NCBI RefSeq assembly: GCF_008632955.1
Contig: NZ_CP043959.1
Location: forward strand, 1,116,001 to 1,180,000
DNA from: Streptomyces tendae
Lineage (GTDB): Bacteria; Actinomycetota; Actinomycetes; Streptomycetales; Streptomycetaceae
Direction: 5' to 3'
Length of the DNA stretch: 64,000 nt
Below the pieces are notes generated by a model. That model did not search any database. It had not been told where the DNA came from and worked only from the letters and a program-made list of their open reading frames with translations. A program made the translations under genes and the position numbers. This document shows positions 42,493-51,855 of this stretch, in pieces (the stretch's first letter is position 1; each line of letters starts with the position of its first letter).

Positions 42493-44220
42493 ATGGCCAG
42501 GGAATTCCAACGCGGCCACAAGGCCAGGATCAGTGACCTCACCGCGGGCACGGACCTGTACGTAGGAGTACAGATCTCCGGACCGGGGCTCAGCTTCGAC
42601 ATCAGCTGCTTCGGGCTCGACGCCGACGAACGGCTCTCCGACGACCGGTACTTCGTCTTCTACAACCAGCCGAAGTCCCCCGAGGAGTCCATCCAGCTCC
42701 TGGGTGCCCAGGCGGGCGACACGGAGTCCTTCCGCGTCACGCTGGACCGGATCCCGCAGCAGGTCAGGAAGCTGTCCTTCACGGCGACGATCGACGGCGC
42801 CGGGCAGATGTCGCAGGTCGGGCCCGGGTACATCCGCATCGTCGCGGGTGGCGAGGAAGTGGCGCGGTACCCGTTCAACGGCTCGGAGTTCTCCACCGAG
42901 CGGGCCGTGATGCTCGGCGACTTCTACTTCAAGGACGTGTGGCGGTTCGCCGCCGTCGGCCAGGGCTTCGACGGCGGGCTGGACGCGCTGCTGCGCAACT
43001 TCGGCGGCCAGGTGGCCGACGACGAGCCCGAGGCCGCCCCCCAGACACAGGCGGCCACGCCCGGTTTCGCGCCCCCGGCCCAGGCCGCCGCCCCGCCCGC
43101 GTTCGGCGTCCCCGGAGGCGGCGCTCCCGCCCCGGCCCCCGCGCCGCAGCCCGCCGCTCAGGGCTTCGCGCCCCCGCCGGCTCCCGCGCCCGCCGCGCCG
43201 CCGGTGCACTCCGCGCCCACCATCGTCGCGCCCATGCACACGCCGCCCGGAGGCGCGCCGGTGCCGCCCCGGCCCCGGCTCCCGCCCCCTCGGCCAGACG
43301 CCCCGCCACCTCCGGGGTACGGCCAGCCGCCCGCCCCGCCGCAGGCAGCGCCTCCGCCCGGCTACGGTCAGCCCCCGGCGCCTGCGGGAGCCCCCGCGCC
43401 TCCGCCGGGCTACGGCCAGCCGCCCGTCGCACCCCAGGCACCCGCCCCGCCGCCCGGCTACGGCCATCAGCCCCCGCCCGGCCAGGTGCCCCACCAGCAG
43501 GCCCCCTACGGCGCACCCCAGGGCATGCCCCAAGGGATGCCGCAGGGTGCCCCGCAGGCCGCCGGTGTGCTCGGCGCGCTCCAGACGTACAAGGAGACGC
43601 CCACCGGACAGCGCTGGACTCAGCAGAACAAGAAGCTGGTCCGCGCCGACCTCGGCATCGGCGGCCAGCCCGTGCTGGCCCGGCAGGGCAGCATGGTGCT
43701 CTACCAGGGCAAGGTCGACTTCAGCTACAAGGGCGCAGGCTTCACCGGCCGCCTCGTGGGCAACGCCACCGGCCAGGAGATGCAGCTGATGCGCTGCACC
43801 GGCCAGGGACAGGTGTTCTTCGCCGAGAACTCCACGATGCTGCACCCGATCGAACTCCAGGGCGACGCCGTGTGCGTCTCCGCCGAGAATGTCCTCGCCT
43901 TCGACGAGGGCCTCCAGTACGAGGTCCGCCGCATCGAGGGGCACGGCATCCCCGGCGGCGCGCTGTTCACGATGCAGTTCCAGGGCACCGGCACGATCGT
44001 CGTGAAGACGCACGGCACGCCCGTGGTGCTGCCGGTCACGCCCACCACGTTCGCCGACTGCAACGCCGTGGTCGCCTGGTCGGCCGCGGCCCAGGTGGTC
44101 GTCTCCAGCCAGGTGCGGATGCGGCGCAACTCCTACCCTGGCGACACCGGGGAGAGTGTGAACCTGCAGTTCCGGGGCGCCCCCGGCAACTTCATCGTCG
44201 TCCAGCCGTACGAGATCTGA
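42493..44220 (+). CDS. TerD domain fused to AIM24 domain
   Basis: 575 aa, ATG at 42493. Residues 1-175 are a TerD domain (QRGHKARISDL; VFYNQPKSPEESIQLLG; FTATIDG) of the calcium-binding, tellurite and stress-response type. About 175 residues of Pro/Ala/Gln-rich linker follow, with repeated PPPGYGQPP units. The C-terminal 220 residues are an AIM24 domain (LGIGGQPVLARQGSMVLYQG; LMRCTGQGQVFFAEN; FRGAPGNFIVVQP). No signal or membrane helix is present. It heads a three-gene AIM24 cassette and is 11 bp from the next ATG. The biochemical role of AIM24 proteins is unknown; their fold resembles the TRAP RNA-binding family. Confidence 0.88.
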   Translation: MAREFQRGHKARISDLTAGTDLYVGVQISGPGLSFDISCFGLDADERLSDDRYFVFYNQPKSPEESIQLLGAQAGDTESFRVTLDRIPQQVRKLSFTATIDGAGQMSQVGPGYIRIVAGGEEVARYPFNGSEFSTERAVMLGDFYFKDVWRFAAVGQGFDGGLDALLRNFGGQVADDEPEAAPQTQAATPGFAPPAQAAAPPAFGVPGGGAPAPAPAPQPAAQGFAPPPAPAPAAPPVHSAPTIVAPMHTPPGGAPVPPRPRLPPPRPDAPPPPGYGQPPAPPQAAPPPGYGQPPAPAGAPAPPPGYGQPPVAPQAPAPPPGYGHQPPPGQVPHQQAPYGAPQGMPQGMPQGAPQAAGVLGALQTYKETPTGQRWTQQNKKLVRADLGIGGQPVLARQGSMVLYQGKVDFSYKGAGFTGRLVGNATGQEMQLMRCTGQGQVFFAENSTMLHPIELQGDAVCVSAENVLAFDEGLQYEVRRIEGHGIPGGALFTMQFQGTGTIVVKTHGTPVVLPVTPTTFADCNAVVAWSAAAQVVVSSQVRMRRNSYPGDTGESVNLQFRGAPGNFIVVQPYEI

Positions 44221-44231
44221 GGGAGCCCGTC

Positions 44232-44912
44232 ATGAACCAGCCACTCGCGGGCTACGCCCCCGCCCCCGTCACCGCCCGCATGGAGAACCACGGCAACCAC
44301 ATGCTGAAGGTCGCCATGCAGACCGGGAACGACCTCCTCGCGCGCGTCGGGTCGATGGTCGCCTACGAAGGGTTCGTCCAGTACGAGCCCAACCCGCCGG
44401 CCGTCCGCCAGATCGCCAAGGACTGGCTCACCGGTGAGGGCGCGCCCCTGATGAAGTGCTCCGGCGACGGCCTGCTCTACCTCGCCGACTACGGGGCCAA
44501 CGTCGTCGTGATCAACCTCAACGGCGACGGCATCTCGGTCAACGCCACCAACCTGCTTGCCTTCGACGCCCACCTCACCTGGGGTGTGGAGCGGGTCAAG
44601 GGCCTGGCGAAGTTCGCCGGGCAGGGCCTGTGGAACACCAAGATCTCCGGTCAGGGCTGGGTCGCGCTGACCTCGCGCGGCAAGCCGATCGTCGTCGACT
44701 GCGGAGGTGGCGAGGACGAGACGTACGTCGACCCGGACGCCCTGGTCGCCTGGTCCCCGAACCTCAAGGTGAAGGGCAAGCGCAGCTTCCGCGCCCAGTC
44801 GCTGATCGGCCGCGGCAGCGGCGAGGCCTACCAGATGGCCTTCTCCGGTCAGGGCATCGTCGTCGTCCAGCCCAGTGAGGACAGCACCGACCGTCTCCGG
44901 TTCCGGGGCTGA
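44232..44912 (+). CDS. AIM24-family protein, second of three
   Basis: 226 aa, ATG at 44232 with GAGGGAG upstream. It is a single AIM24 domain: NDLLARVGSMVAYEGFVQYE near residue 35, APLMKCSGDGLLYLADYGANV, VNATNLLAFDAHLTWGVE, and the ending FSGQGIVVVQPSED. It has only two Cys and no signal peptide. The conserved ARxGSMVAY/L and QGxVVVQP motifs are shared with both neighbours, so the three genes are diverged paralogues. It lies 11 bp after the TerD-AIM24 gene and 17 bp before the next gene, clearly in one operon. Confidence 0.9.
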   Translation: MNQPLAGYAPAPVTARMENHGNHMLKVAMQTGNDLLARVGSMVAYEGFVQYEPNPPAVRQIAKDWLTGEGAPLMKCSGDGLLYLADYGANVVVINLNGDGISVNATNLLAFDAHLTWGVERVKGLAKFAGQGLWNTKISGQGWVALTSRGKPIVVDCGGGEDETYVDPDALVAWSPNLKVKGKRSFRAQSLIGRGSGEAYQMAFSGQGIVVVQPSEDSTDRLRFRG

Positions 44913-44929
44913 GGGGGAGCAACCACACC

Positions 44930-45685
44930 ATGCAGAGCCCGCTTTTCGCCTACAACGACCAGCAGACCCAGGAACGCTGGAGTCTGCAGAACCAGCAGAT
45001 GCTGCGGGTCGGCCTCGAGGGCCACGACGACGTCCTCGCCCGTAAGGGCACCATGGTCGCCTACCAGGGACTCGTCGAGTTCGACGCCGAGTTCCAGGGC
45101 AACAGCGCCGCACGCGCGCGTGCGCACACCGGTGAGGGACTGGACCTGATGCGCTGCCACGGGCAGGGCACCGTCTACCTCGCCAACCTCGCCCAGCGCG
45201 TCCACATCATGGACGTGGAACAGGACGGCCTGACCGTCGACAGCAGCTACGTCCTCGCGATGGACTCCTCGCTGCACCACGAGGTCATCGCCGTCGACAG
45301 CCTGTACGGCATCTCCGGCTCCGGGAAGTACCAGCTCAACATCACCGGCCGCGGCAAGGTCGCGCTGATGACCTCGGGCATGCCGCTGCTGCTCCAGGTG
45401 ACGCCGGACAAGTACGTCAACTGCGACGCCGACGCGATCGTCGCCTGGTCCACCTCGCTGCGCGTGCAGATGCAGGCCCAGACGCATTCCTCGGGGGTGT
45501 GGCGCCGCCGCGGCAACACCGGCGAGGGCTGGGAGCTCAGCTTCATGGGCAGCGGCTTCGCACTGGTCCAGCCGAGTGAACTGCTGCCGCCGCAGAACGC
45601 CACCATCGGCTCCGGCGTCGCCGCGCAGTACGGCATGGGCCAGCAGGGCGCCCGCGGCCAGAACCAGGGCAACGTCTGGAGCTGA
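44930..45685 (+). CDS. AIM24-family protein, third of three
   Basis: 251 aa, ATG at 44930 with GGGGGAG upstream. AIM24 signatures: DDVLARKGTMVAYQGLVEFD, LDLMRCHGQGTVYLANLAQ, VDSSYVLAMDSSLHHEV and FMGSGFALVQPSELLPP. It has a short Gln/Gly-rich C-terminal tail that ends NQGNVWS. No catalytic residues are known for the family. Together with the previous two proteins it may form a heteromeric ring, since AIM24 and TRAP-like domains tend to oligomerise; this is inference. An imperfect terminator shared with the convergent Nudix gene follows. Confidence 0.9.
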   Translation: MQSPLFAYNDQQTQERWSLQNQQMLRVGLEGHDDVLARKGTMVAYQGLVEFDAEFQGNSAARARAHTGEGLDLMRCHGQGTVYLANLAQRVHIMDVEQDGLTVDSSYVLAMDSSLHHEVIAVDSLYGISGSGKYQLNITGRGKVALMTSGMPLLLQVTPDKYVNCDADAIVAWSTSLRVQMQAQTHSSGVWRRRGNTGEGWELSFMGSGFALVQPSELLPPQNATIGSGVAAQYGMGQQGARGQNQGNVWS

Positions 45686-45701
45686 GCGCTCCGGACACAC
45701 G

Positions 45702-45738
45702 AGGGGGCCGCGCCCGAGGAGGGCGGGGCCCCTTCGTT
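45702..45738. terminator. Imperfect bidirectional terminator after the AIM24 cassette
   Basis: A GC-rich hairpin with arms around 45702-45714 and 45721-45733 and one bulge, followed by CCTTCGTTCCGTTT on the + side. It lies between convergent stop codons. Confidence 0.6.
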
Positions 45739-45743
45739 CCGTT

Positions 45744-46271
45744 TCAGGTACCGAGTCTCGCGCGCGTCGCGTGGAGCAGCCGGACGACGGAGTCGTCCGC
45801 CACGGACGGCACCTCGTCGTATAGGAACCAGCGCACGTCGAGGGACTCGTCGCTGACCGCGTGGACGGCGTCCGGGGCGGCCAGGGCCGCGTACTGGACG
45901 TCGAAGTGGCAGTGGCAGGGCGGCGGGATGGGATGCCGGTCGAGCCGCACGGGACCGCCCGCGAGGAGCGTCAGCCCCGTCACGCCGGACTCCTCGGTCG
46001 CCTCCCGCAGGGCCGCCGCGGCCAGCGTGGCGTCGCCGGGCTCGCAGTGGCCGCCCATCTGCAGCCACATCCGCAGCTTGCGGTGCAGGGTCAGCAGGAC
46101 CCGGCCGCGCTCGGGGTCGACCACGAGGGCGCTCGCCGTGACATGACCCGCCCCGCACGCCTTCCACAAGCCGTCCGGATGCGCGGCGAGGTGCTCCAGG
46201 TAGGCGTCCCGCAGCTCGGGCTGGTCCTGGTACGCCTTCAGGACCAGCACCGCGTCGTCGTGCAGGCTCAC
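45744..46271 (-). CDS. Nudix hydrolase
   Basis: 175 aa, ATG at 46271, overlapping the stop of the upstream DUF2342 gene by 4 bp (ATGA). The Nudix box is GGHCEPGDATLAAAALREAT followed by EESGV, with Gly, Glu and REUxEE positions intact. The N-terminus is helical (LVLKAYQDQPELRDAYLEHL) and VTASALVVDPERGRVLLTLH is the first strand of the fold. The nucleotide-type substrate cannot be named. Coupling to the metalloprotease-like gene suggests coexpression only. Confidence 0.9.
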   Translation of the reverse strand: MSLHDDAVLVLKAYQDQPELRDAYLEHLAAHPDGLWKACGAGHVTASALVVDPERGRVLLTLHRKLRMWLQMGGHCEPGDATLAAAALREATEESGVTGLTLLAGGPVRLDRHPIPPPCHCHFDVQYAALAAPDAVHAVSDESLDVRWFLYDEVPSVADDSVVRLLHATRARLGT

Positions 46272-47752
46272 TCGCTGTCGTCGCCCTTGCTCTCGTCGCC
46301 CTTTCCGCCCTCGTCACCCTGGTCCGGGGCGTCCGCCTCCGGGGCGTCCCCCGCGTCCTTCTTGCGAAGGTCGGGCTTGCCGGCGGCCTCACCGAGCATC
46401 TTGTCCAGCTCCGAGAAGTCGATCTGCTCCCGGTGCACGAAGCCGTCCGGGTCGTCCAGGTCGGTGGCCGTCGGCAGCATGTCCGGGTGCGCCCACAGGG
46501 CGTCCCGGCCGTCGACCCCGCGCGCGTCGGTGAGCGAGGCCCACAGGCGCGAGGCGTCGCGCAGGCGCCGCGGACGCAGCTCCAGACCGATCAGCGTGGC
46601 GAACGTCTGCTCGGCGGGACCGCCCGAGGCTCGCCGGCGGCGCAGCGTCTCCCGCAGGGCGTCCGCCGACGACAGCCGCGGCTTGGCCGCCGCGTGCACG
46701 ACCGCGTCCACCCAGCCCTCGACGAGGGCCAGCGCCGTCTCCAGCCGGGCCAGGGCCGCCTTCTGCTCGGGCGTGTCCTCCGGCTGGAACATGCCCTGCT
46801 GAAGGGCCTCCTGCAGCTGCTCCGGGTTCTGCGGGTCGAACTGGCCGACCACGTCCTCCAGCTTGCCGGTGTCGACCTTGATGCCCCGGGCGTAGCCGTC
46901 GACCGCGCCGAACAGATGCGACCGCAGCCACGGGACGTGCGCGAAGAGCCGCTGGTGGGCGGCCTCGCGCAGGGCGAGGTACAGCCGCACCTCCTCCTGC
47001 GGGACGCCCAGGTCCTTGCCGAAGGTCTCGATGTTCAGCGGCAGCAGCGCGGCCCGGCCGGCCGGGCCCAGCGGCAGGCCGATGTCGGACGAGCCGACGA
47101 CCTCACCGGCGAGCACGCCCACGGCCTGCCCGATCTGCGTGCCGAACATGGCGCCGCCCATGGAGCGCATCATGCCGATCAGCGGGCCGGCCATGGCCTG
47201 CATCTCTTCCGGCAGGACGTCGCCCATCGCGTTGCCGACACGCTCGGCGACCGGGTCGACCAGCTCACGCCAGGCGGGCAGGGTCGCCTCGACCCACTCC
47301 GCGCGGCTCCAGGCCACGGCGGAGTTCGCGCCGGACGGCAAGGAGGTGGCGTCGTCCAGCCACAGGTCGGCCAGGCGGACGGCGTCCTCCACGGCCTTGC
47401 GTTCGGTGGGGCCGACGCTGGCGTCCTTGGAACCCTGGGAGGTTCCCTGGGCGACCGTCTGCCGGGCGGTCTGTTTGGCCATGTCCCAGTTCACCGGCCC
47501 GCCCTCGTAGGAGAGCATCTGGCCGAGCTGCTGGAACGCGGCTCCCAGGTCGCCAGGGTTCATCGACCCGAACATCGCGGCGAACGGATTGTCCGCGCCC
47601 GGGCCGCCAAAGCCGCCCGCCCCGGGCATGCCGAAGCCGAACGGGTTGGCCGGGCCCTGACCACCGCCGCTCTGCGGGTCCTTCTTCTTGCCTTCGTCGC
47701 CGTCGTCCGGCTCCTCCGGCGGAAGGCCGAATCCGAATGGGGTGTCACTCAC
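46268..47752 (-). CDS. DUF2342 (zincin_2) family protein
   Basis: 494 aa from GTG at 47752, with GAGGAAA upstream. A Gly/Phe/Pro-rich N-terminus (FGFGMPGAGGFGGPG) precedes a large helical domain of the actinobacterial DUF2342 family, annotated as zinc-dependent metalloprotease or F420-biosynthesis-associated. The expected helix contains LREAAHQRLFAHVPWL, where Arg replaces the first His of HExxH, so zinc binding and protease activity are doubtful. The C-terminus is acidic and disordered. The gene overlaps the Nudix gene and diverges from the SDR gene. Confidence 0.82.
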   Translation of the reverse strand: MSDTPFGFGLPPEEPDDGDEGKKKDPQSGGGQGPANPFGFGMPGAGGFGGPGADNPFAAMFGSMNPGDLGAAFQQLGQMLSYEGGPVNWDMAKQTARQTVAQGTSQGSKDASVGPTERKAVEDAVRLADLWLDDATSLPSGANSAVAWSRAEWVEATLPAWRELVDPVAERVGNAMGDVLPEEMQAMAGPLIGMMRSMGGAMFGTQIGQAVGVLAGEVVGSSDIGLPLGPAGRAALLPLNIETFGKDLGVPQEEVRLYLALREAAHQRLFAHVPWLRSHLFGAVDGYARGIKVDTGKLEDVVGQFDPQNPEQLQEALQQGMFQPEDTPEQKAALARLETALALVEGWVDAVVHAAAKPRLSSADALRETLRRRRASGGPAEQTFATLIGLELRPRRLRDASRLWASLTDARGVDGRDALWAHPDMLPTATDLDDPDGFVHREQIDFSELDKMLGEAAGKPDLRKKDAGDAPEADAPDQGDEGGKGDESKGDDSE

Positions 47753-47944
47753 GGGTTTCCTCGGCTTGTAGGGCCACCGGTTCTTTCCGGCGGCACGGCT
47801 GCCCGACAACACCACCCAGCGTAGACACCTGAAGCGGTTCGGGCCTCGGTGCTTCGCCGACAGAGGGCCTGCGGCAGGATGGATGCCACCTGGTACGTAC
47901 GCGTCGCCCGCGCTCGTACTGAAGACAACCGCTGGAGACGCCCG

Positions 47945-49057
47945 GTGAGTTCCCCAGATCCGCAGGTTCGCGCAGCGCGAAACAAGTCAACCAGTCCTCC
48001 GCCCCGCGGGCCCGTCGTCGCGGTCACCGGAGCCGCTTCCGGCGTCGGCGCCCTGCTGACCGCGCGGCTTGCCGCGTCGGAGGAGGTCAAGCAGGTCGTC
48101 GCCATCGACGAGCGGCGCGGCGAGTGTGCCGAGGCCGAGTGGCACATCCTGGACGTCCGGGACCCCGCGATCGCGGACCGGCTGCGCGGGGCCGACGTGG
48201 TGGTCCACCTGGCCCTCGACCTGGACCTGGAGACCGACGCGGCCGCCCGGACGGCCTACAACGTGCGCGGCACGCAGACGGTGCTGACCGCCGCCGCGGC
48301 CGCCGGCGTGCACCGGGTGGTGCTGTGCACCTCGACCATGGTCTACGGGGCGCTCCCGGACAACGAGCTGCCGCTGGCGGAGGACGCGGAGCTGCGCGCC
48401 ACCGCGGAGGCCACCGGCGTCGGCGACCTCCTGGAGATCGAACGGCTGGCCCGTCGGGCGCCCCGCGCGCACCCCGGGCTCAACGTCACCGTGGTCCGTC
48501 CCGCCGTGCTGGTGGGTGGCACCGACACCGCGCTGACCAGGTACTTCGAATCGCCCCGGCTGCTGGTGGTGGCGGGCTCGCGGCCCGCGTGGCAGTTCTG
48601 CCACGTCGACGACCTGTGCAGCGCCCTGGAGTACGCCGTGCTGGAGAAGGTCGACGGCGAGCTGGCCGTCGGCTGCGACGGCTGGCTGGAACAGGAGGAG
48701 GTCGAGGAGCTCAGCGGCATCCGGCGGATGGAGCTGCCGTCGGCGGTGGCGCTCGGCGCGGCGGCCCGGCTGCACCGCATCGGGCTCACCCCCTCCCCGG
48801 CCGGGGACCTGGCGTACACCATGTACCCGTGGGTGATCAGCGGCAGCAGGCTGCACGACGCCGGGTGGCGTCCGGCGTACACCAACGAGGAGGTGCTCGC
48901 GCAGCTGCTCGACGAGGTCTCCGGGCGGCACACGGTCGCGGGCCGCCGGCTGGGCCGCAAGGACGCGACGGCCGCGGGCGCGGCGGGGGCCACGGTGGCG
49001 CTGCTCGGCGCCGCGGCGGTGGTGCGCCGGGCCCGGAAGGCGCGCCGGCGGATCTGA
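47945..49057 (+). CDS. NAD-dependent epimerase/dehydratase (SDR)
   Basis: 370 aa from GTG at 47945, with GGAG 7 nt upstream. The Rossmann motif is VTGAASGVGALL (about residues 27-38); HILDVRDPAIAD and the substrate-domain segment VVLCTSTMVYGALPD are typical of extended SDR proteins, though the usual YxxxK pair is not evident (VYGALPDNELP). The catalytic Tyr may be Y in STMVYG, so the activity is uncertain. A C-terminal hydrophobic stretch (AAGAAGATVALLGAAAVV) with a basic tail suggests membrane attachment. The substrate is unknown. Confidence 0.8.
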   Translation: MSSPDPQVRAARNKSTSPPPRGPVVAVTGAASGVGALLTARLAASEEVKQVVAIDERRGECAEAEWHILDVRDPAIADRLRGADVVVHLALDLDLETDAAARTAYNVRGTQTVLTAAAAAGVHRVVLCTSTMVYGALPDNELPLAEDAELRATAEATGVGDLLEIERLARRAPRAHPGLNVTVVRPAVLVGGTDTALTRYFESPRLLVVAGSRPAWQFCHVDDLCSALEYAVLEKVDGELAVGCDGWLEQEEVEELSGIRRMELPSAVALGAAARLHRIGLTPSPAGDLAYTMYPWVISGSRLHDAGWRPAYTNEEVLAQLLDEVSGRHTVAGRRLGRKDATAAGAAGATVALLGAAAVVRRARKARRRI

Positions 49058-49192
49058 CCGCCGGCGCGGCCGGTCCGCGCCACTGCGGGGAAGCCTCCGA
49101 CGTGTCTTTGGAGGAGCCTCCGAACGGGCACGCGCGCGCATGGGGCGATGACGCTGTTCCGTGCCGTCGGCGGGGTGGGGCACGATGGGCGC

Positions 49193-49651
<459 letters not shown>

Positions 49652-49692
49652 GGCCCCGCTCGGATCCCGGCTCGATCCGGAGGGCGCTGTCC

Positions 49693-49710
49693 TGCGGTTG
49701 CGTAACCGCA
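49693..49710. promoter_or_regulatory. Inverted repeat before a small membrane protein gene
   Basis: TGCGGTT (49693-49699), GCGT, AACCGCA (49704-49710). It lies 85 bp upstream of the small membrane protein and 42 bp after moaE. It may be a weak terminator for moaE or an operator. Confidence 0.3.
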
Positions 49711-49794
49711 CCCCTGAGGTGAGCGTTGTCACTGCGGATGGTTAATCTGCTGATCAGTCAGTGTTGCGGACGCTCATGGGGTTGGGAGGTCGGC

Positions 49795-49959
49795 ATGGCG
49801 GCGCTTGCCTGGTTGCTGATTCCGCTGGTGGCCGCGATCGGAGCGGGACTGTGGGGCAGTTGGGCCAACCGGACCCGCAAGGTGCGGGGTGACGGTCCGG
49901 AACTCATCGGATATGCCCGTTTCCGGGAAGCCATGGAGAAGCCCCGCTCGGGCAGCTGA
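49795..49959 (+). CDS. 54-aa single-pass membrane protein
   Basis: ATG at 49795 with GGGAGG 5 nt upstream; the frame is open further left but has no better start. One N-terminal helix, AALAWLLIPLVAAIGAGLWGSW (residues 2-23), is followed by a positively charged NRTRKVRG and a soluble tail, FREAMEKPRSGS, so the C-terminus is probably cytoplasmic. No Cys and no known domain. It lies between moaE and the Lon-like protease gene, as I recall it does in other Streptomyces. The role is unknown. Confidence 0.72.
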   Translation: MAALAWLLIPLVAAIGAGLWGSWANRTRKVRGDGPELIGYARFREAMEKPRSGS

Positions 49960-50057
49960 GCGAGGGAACGGCGGGTCAGGACCCGTGGCGTGGTCAGGGC
50001 CGCTCGTCCGGGCGGCCCTGACGGTGCGCTGACAGGTCCGTCCCGTACTGTCGAGAC

Positions 50058-51152
50058 ATGCCACGCCGTACGGCGACGATGCTCGCCTCCACCCTGATGC
50101 TGATCGCGCTCCTGTGCGTGGGAGTCTTCATCCCGGTGCCCTACGCGGAGATGTCGCCGGGGCCGACGGTGAACACGCTGGGTGAGCACGACGGCGAGCC
50201 GGTGCTGCAGATCGCCGGGCACAAGACCTACCCGACGGACGGTCACCTCAACATGACCACCGTGCGGGTCACCAGCGCCGACTACCGGATGAACCTCGTC
50301 GAGGCCGTGTACGGCTGGCTCGCGCACGACACCAAGGTCGTCCCGCACGACACCCTCTACCCGGACGGCAAGACGGAGGAGCAGTCGACCCAGGAGAACG
50401 CCGAGGAGTTCAGCCAGTCCCAGGAGAGCGCCAAGGTCGCGGCGCTGAAGGAACTCGGCGTCCCGGTGAAGTCCTGGGTGATCGTCTCGACCGTCGTCAA
50501 GGACGCGCCCGCCGAGGGCAAGCTGCACGCGGGCGACGTGATCAAGGCTGTCGACGGCAAGGCCGTGAAGGAGCCGACCGACGTCGCCGAGCTGGTGACC
50601 GAGCACCGGCCGGGCGAGGACGTGGTCTTCACCATCGTGCCGGCCAAGGAGCAGGCGGCCGCCGAGAAGGAGAAGCGGACGGCGACGCGGACCGAGAAGG
50701 TGACGATCACCACCCGCGCCTCCGACGACGCCGGCGAGAAGCGCGCCGTCGTCGGCATCTCGGCGGGCACCGACCACACCTTCCCGTTCTCCGTCGACAT
50801 CAAGCTCGCCGACGTCGGCGGCCCGAGCGCCGGTCTGATGTTCGCCCTCGGCATCTACGACAAGCTCACCCCCGGCAGCCTGACCGGCGGTGAGTTCGTC
50901 GCGGGCACCGGCACGATCGACGACAACGGCAAGGTCGGACCGATCGGCGGGATCGAGATGAAGACGGTCGGCGCGCGCGGCAAGGGCGCCGAGTACTTCC
51001 TCACGCCCGCCGAGAACTGCGCGTCCGCCGCCAAGGACACCCCGGGGGGCCTCACCCTGGTGAAGGTCGCCACCATCGACGACGCCCTGGACGCCCTGAA
51101 GGACATCCGCGCGGGCGACACCGCCGACCTGCCGTCGTGCTCCGCGTCCTGA
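50058..51152 (+). CDS. PDZ-containing Lon-like (S16) membrane protease
   Basis: 364 aa, ATG at 50058 with TACTGT 6 nt upstream (leaderless start likely). An N-terminal membrane anchor (LASTLMLIALLCVGVFIPV) leads to an extracytoplasmic part with a PDZ domain (ALKELGV..., VVKDAPAEGKLHAGDVIKAVDG, about 140-195). The C-terminal S16 Lon-type domain has the catalytic Ser in VGGPSAGLMFALG and the Lys in GGIEMKTVGA. It matches the YlbL group of actinobacteria and firmicutes. The natural substrate here is unknown. It is convergent with, and only 9 bp from, the PPA1309 gene. Confidence 0.92.
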   Translation: MPRRTATMLASTLMLIALLCVGVFIPVPYAEMSPGPTVNTLGEHDGEPVLQIAGHKTYPTDGHLNMTTVRVTSADYRMNLVEAVYGWLAHDTKVVPHDTLYPDGKTEEQSTQENAEEFSQSQESAKVAALKELGVPVKSWVIVSTVVKDAPAEGKLHAGDVIKAVDGKAVKEPTDVAELVTEHRPGEDVVFTIVPAKEQAAAEKEKRTATRTEKVTITTRASDDAGEKRAVVGISAGTDHTFPFSVDIKLADVGGPSAGLMFALGIYDKLTPGSLTGGEFVAGTGTIDDNGKVGPIGGIEMKTVGARGKGAEYFLTPAENCASAAKDTPGGLTLVKVATIDDALDALKDIRAGDTADLPSCSAS

Positions 51153-51161
51153 CCGGACCGG

Positions 51162-51704
51162 CTACTCCTCGAACGTCGCCGTCAGGGCCTGGGCCAGACC
51201 CGGCACCAGATCGGAGCCGGTGAGCACCTCGGTGGGGGAGTCCTTCTCCCGCAGCCGCAGTGCCGCATCGCGCGCGCCGTCGCGCAGCACCGCGACCGTC
51301 ATCCGCACCTCCTGCCGCTCGGGGTGCTCGGACACCCACTTGGCGAGCGCGGCCTCGTCGAGGTTCTCGGGGACCTGCGCCTCCGCGGACGGCGGCAGCA
51401 TCAGCCGCTCCACGGTGAGGGCGCAGCCGGTCACGGCGTCGGGCCAGGCGATGGTGGCGAGGAACTCGTCGAGGGGTTTGCCCGTCGGGATCTCGTCCTG
51501 CTCGATCGGGGTGAGGGCGGCGGACTCCTGCTCGCCGTCCAGGCCGAGCTTGTCCGCGAGGGAGGGCTGTTCCGCCCGAAGCCGGGCAGTGTCTACGAGT
51601 GCGAACAGGCGGGCGGGCTGGTCCCAGCCCAGTCCGGAGACGTACTCGTCGATCTCGAGCACGGCCCGGGTGAGCGGGTTCGCGGCCATGGGTGTGTTGG
51701 ACAT
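51162..51704 (-). CDS. PPA1309-family protein
   Basis: 180 aa, ATG at 51704 with AGAGGA 8 nt upstream. The sequence begins MSNTPMAANPLTRAVLEID and continues with YVSGLGWDQPARLFALVDTA and TGKPLDEFLATIAWPD, which fits a conserved actinobacterial family of unknown function called PPA1309. It is acidic and cytoplasmic, with one Cys. It is divergent from the UPF0182 gene and convergent with the protease gene. I see no catalytic motif. Confidence 0.85.
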   Translation of the reverse strand: MSNTPMAANPLTRAVLEIDEYVSGLGWDQPARLFALVDTARLRAEQPSLADKLGLDGEQESAALTPIEQDEIPTGKPLDEFLATIAWPDAVTGCALTVERLMLPPSAEAQVPENLDEAALAKWVSEHPERQEVRMTVAVLRDGARDAALRLREKDSPTEVLTGSDLVPGLAQALTATFEE

Positions 51705-51737
51705 GGTCACAATCCTCTCTCGTTCCCGGCCGGAATC

Positions 51738-51764
51738 GGGAACCGAGTAAAGCGTGAGTAAGTT
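51738..51764 (+). promoter_or_regulatory. Weak SigR-like promoter before the UPF0182 gene
   Basis: GGGAAC (51738-51743), 18 nt, GTT (51762-51764). It differs from the SigR consensus at one -35 position (C for T). It lies about 95 bp before the UPF0182 start, in the only intergenic DNA there. Confidence 0.3.
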
Positions 51765-51855
51765 GCATAGGTGTGGGCCCACGACACGGGGGGCCACGAA
51801 CGGTCCGTGAAGACGCGGGCTCGACGAATCAACAGCGAACTTCGAGGTGCCTACC

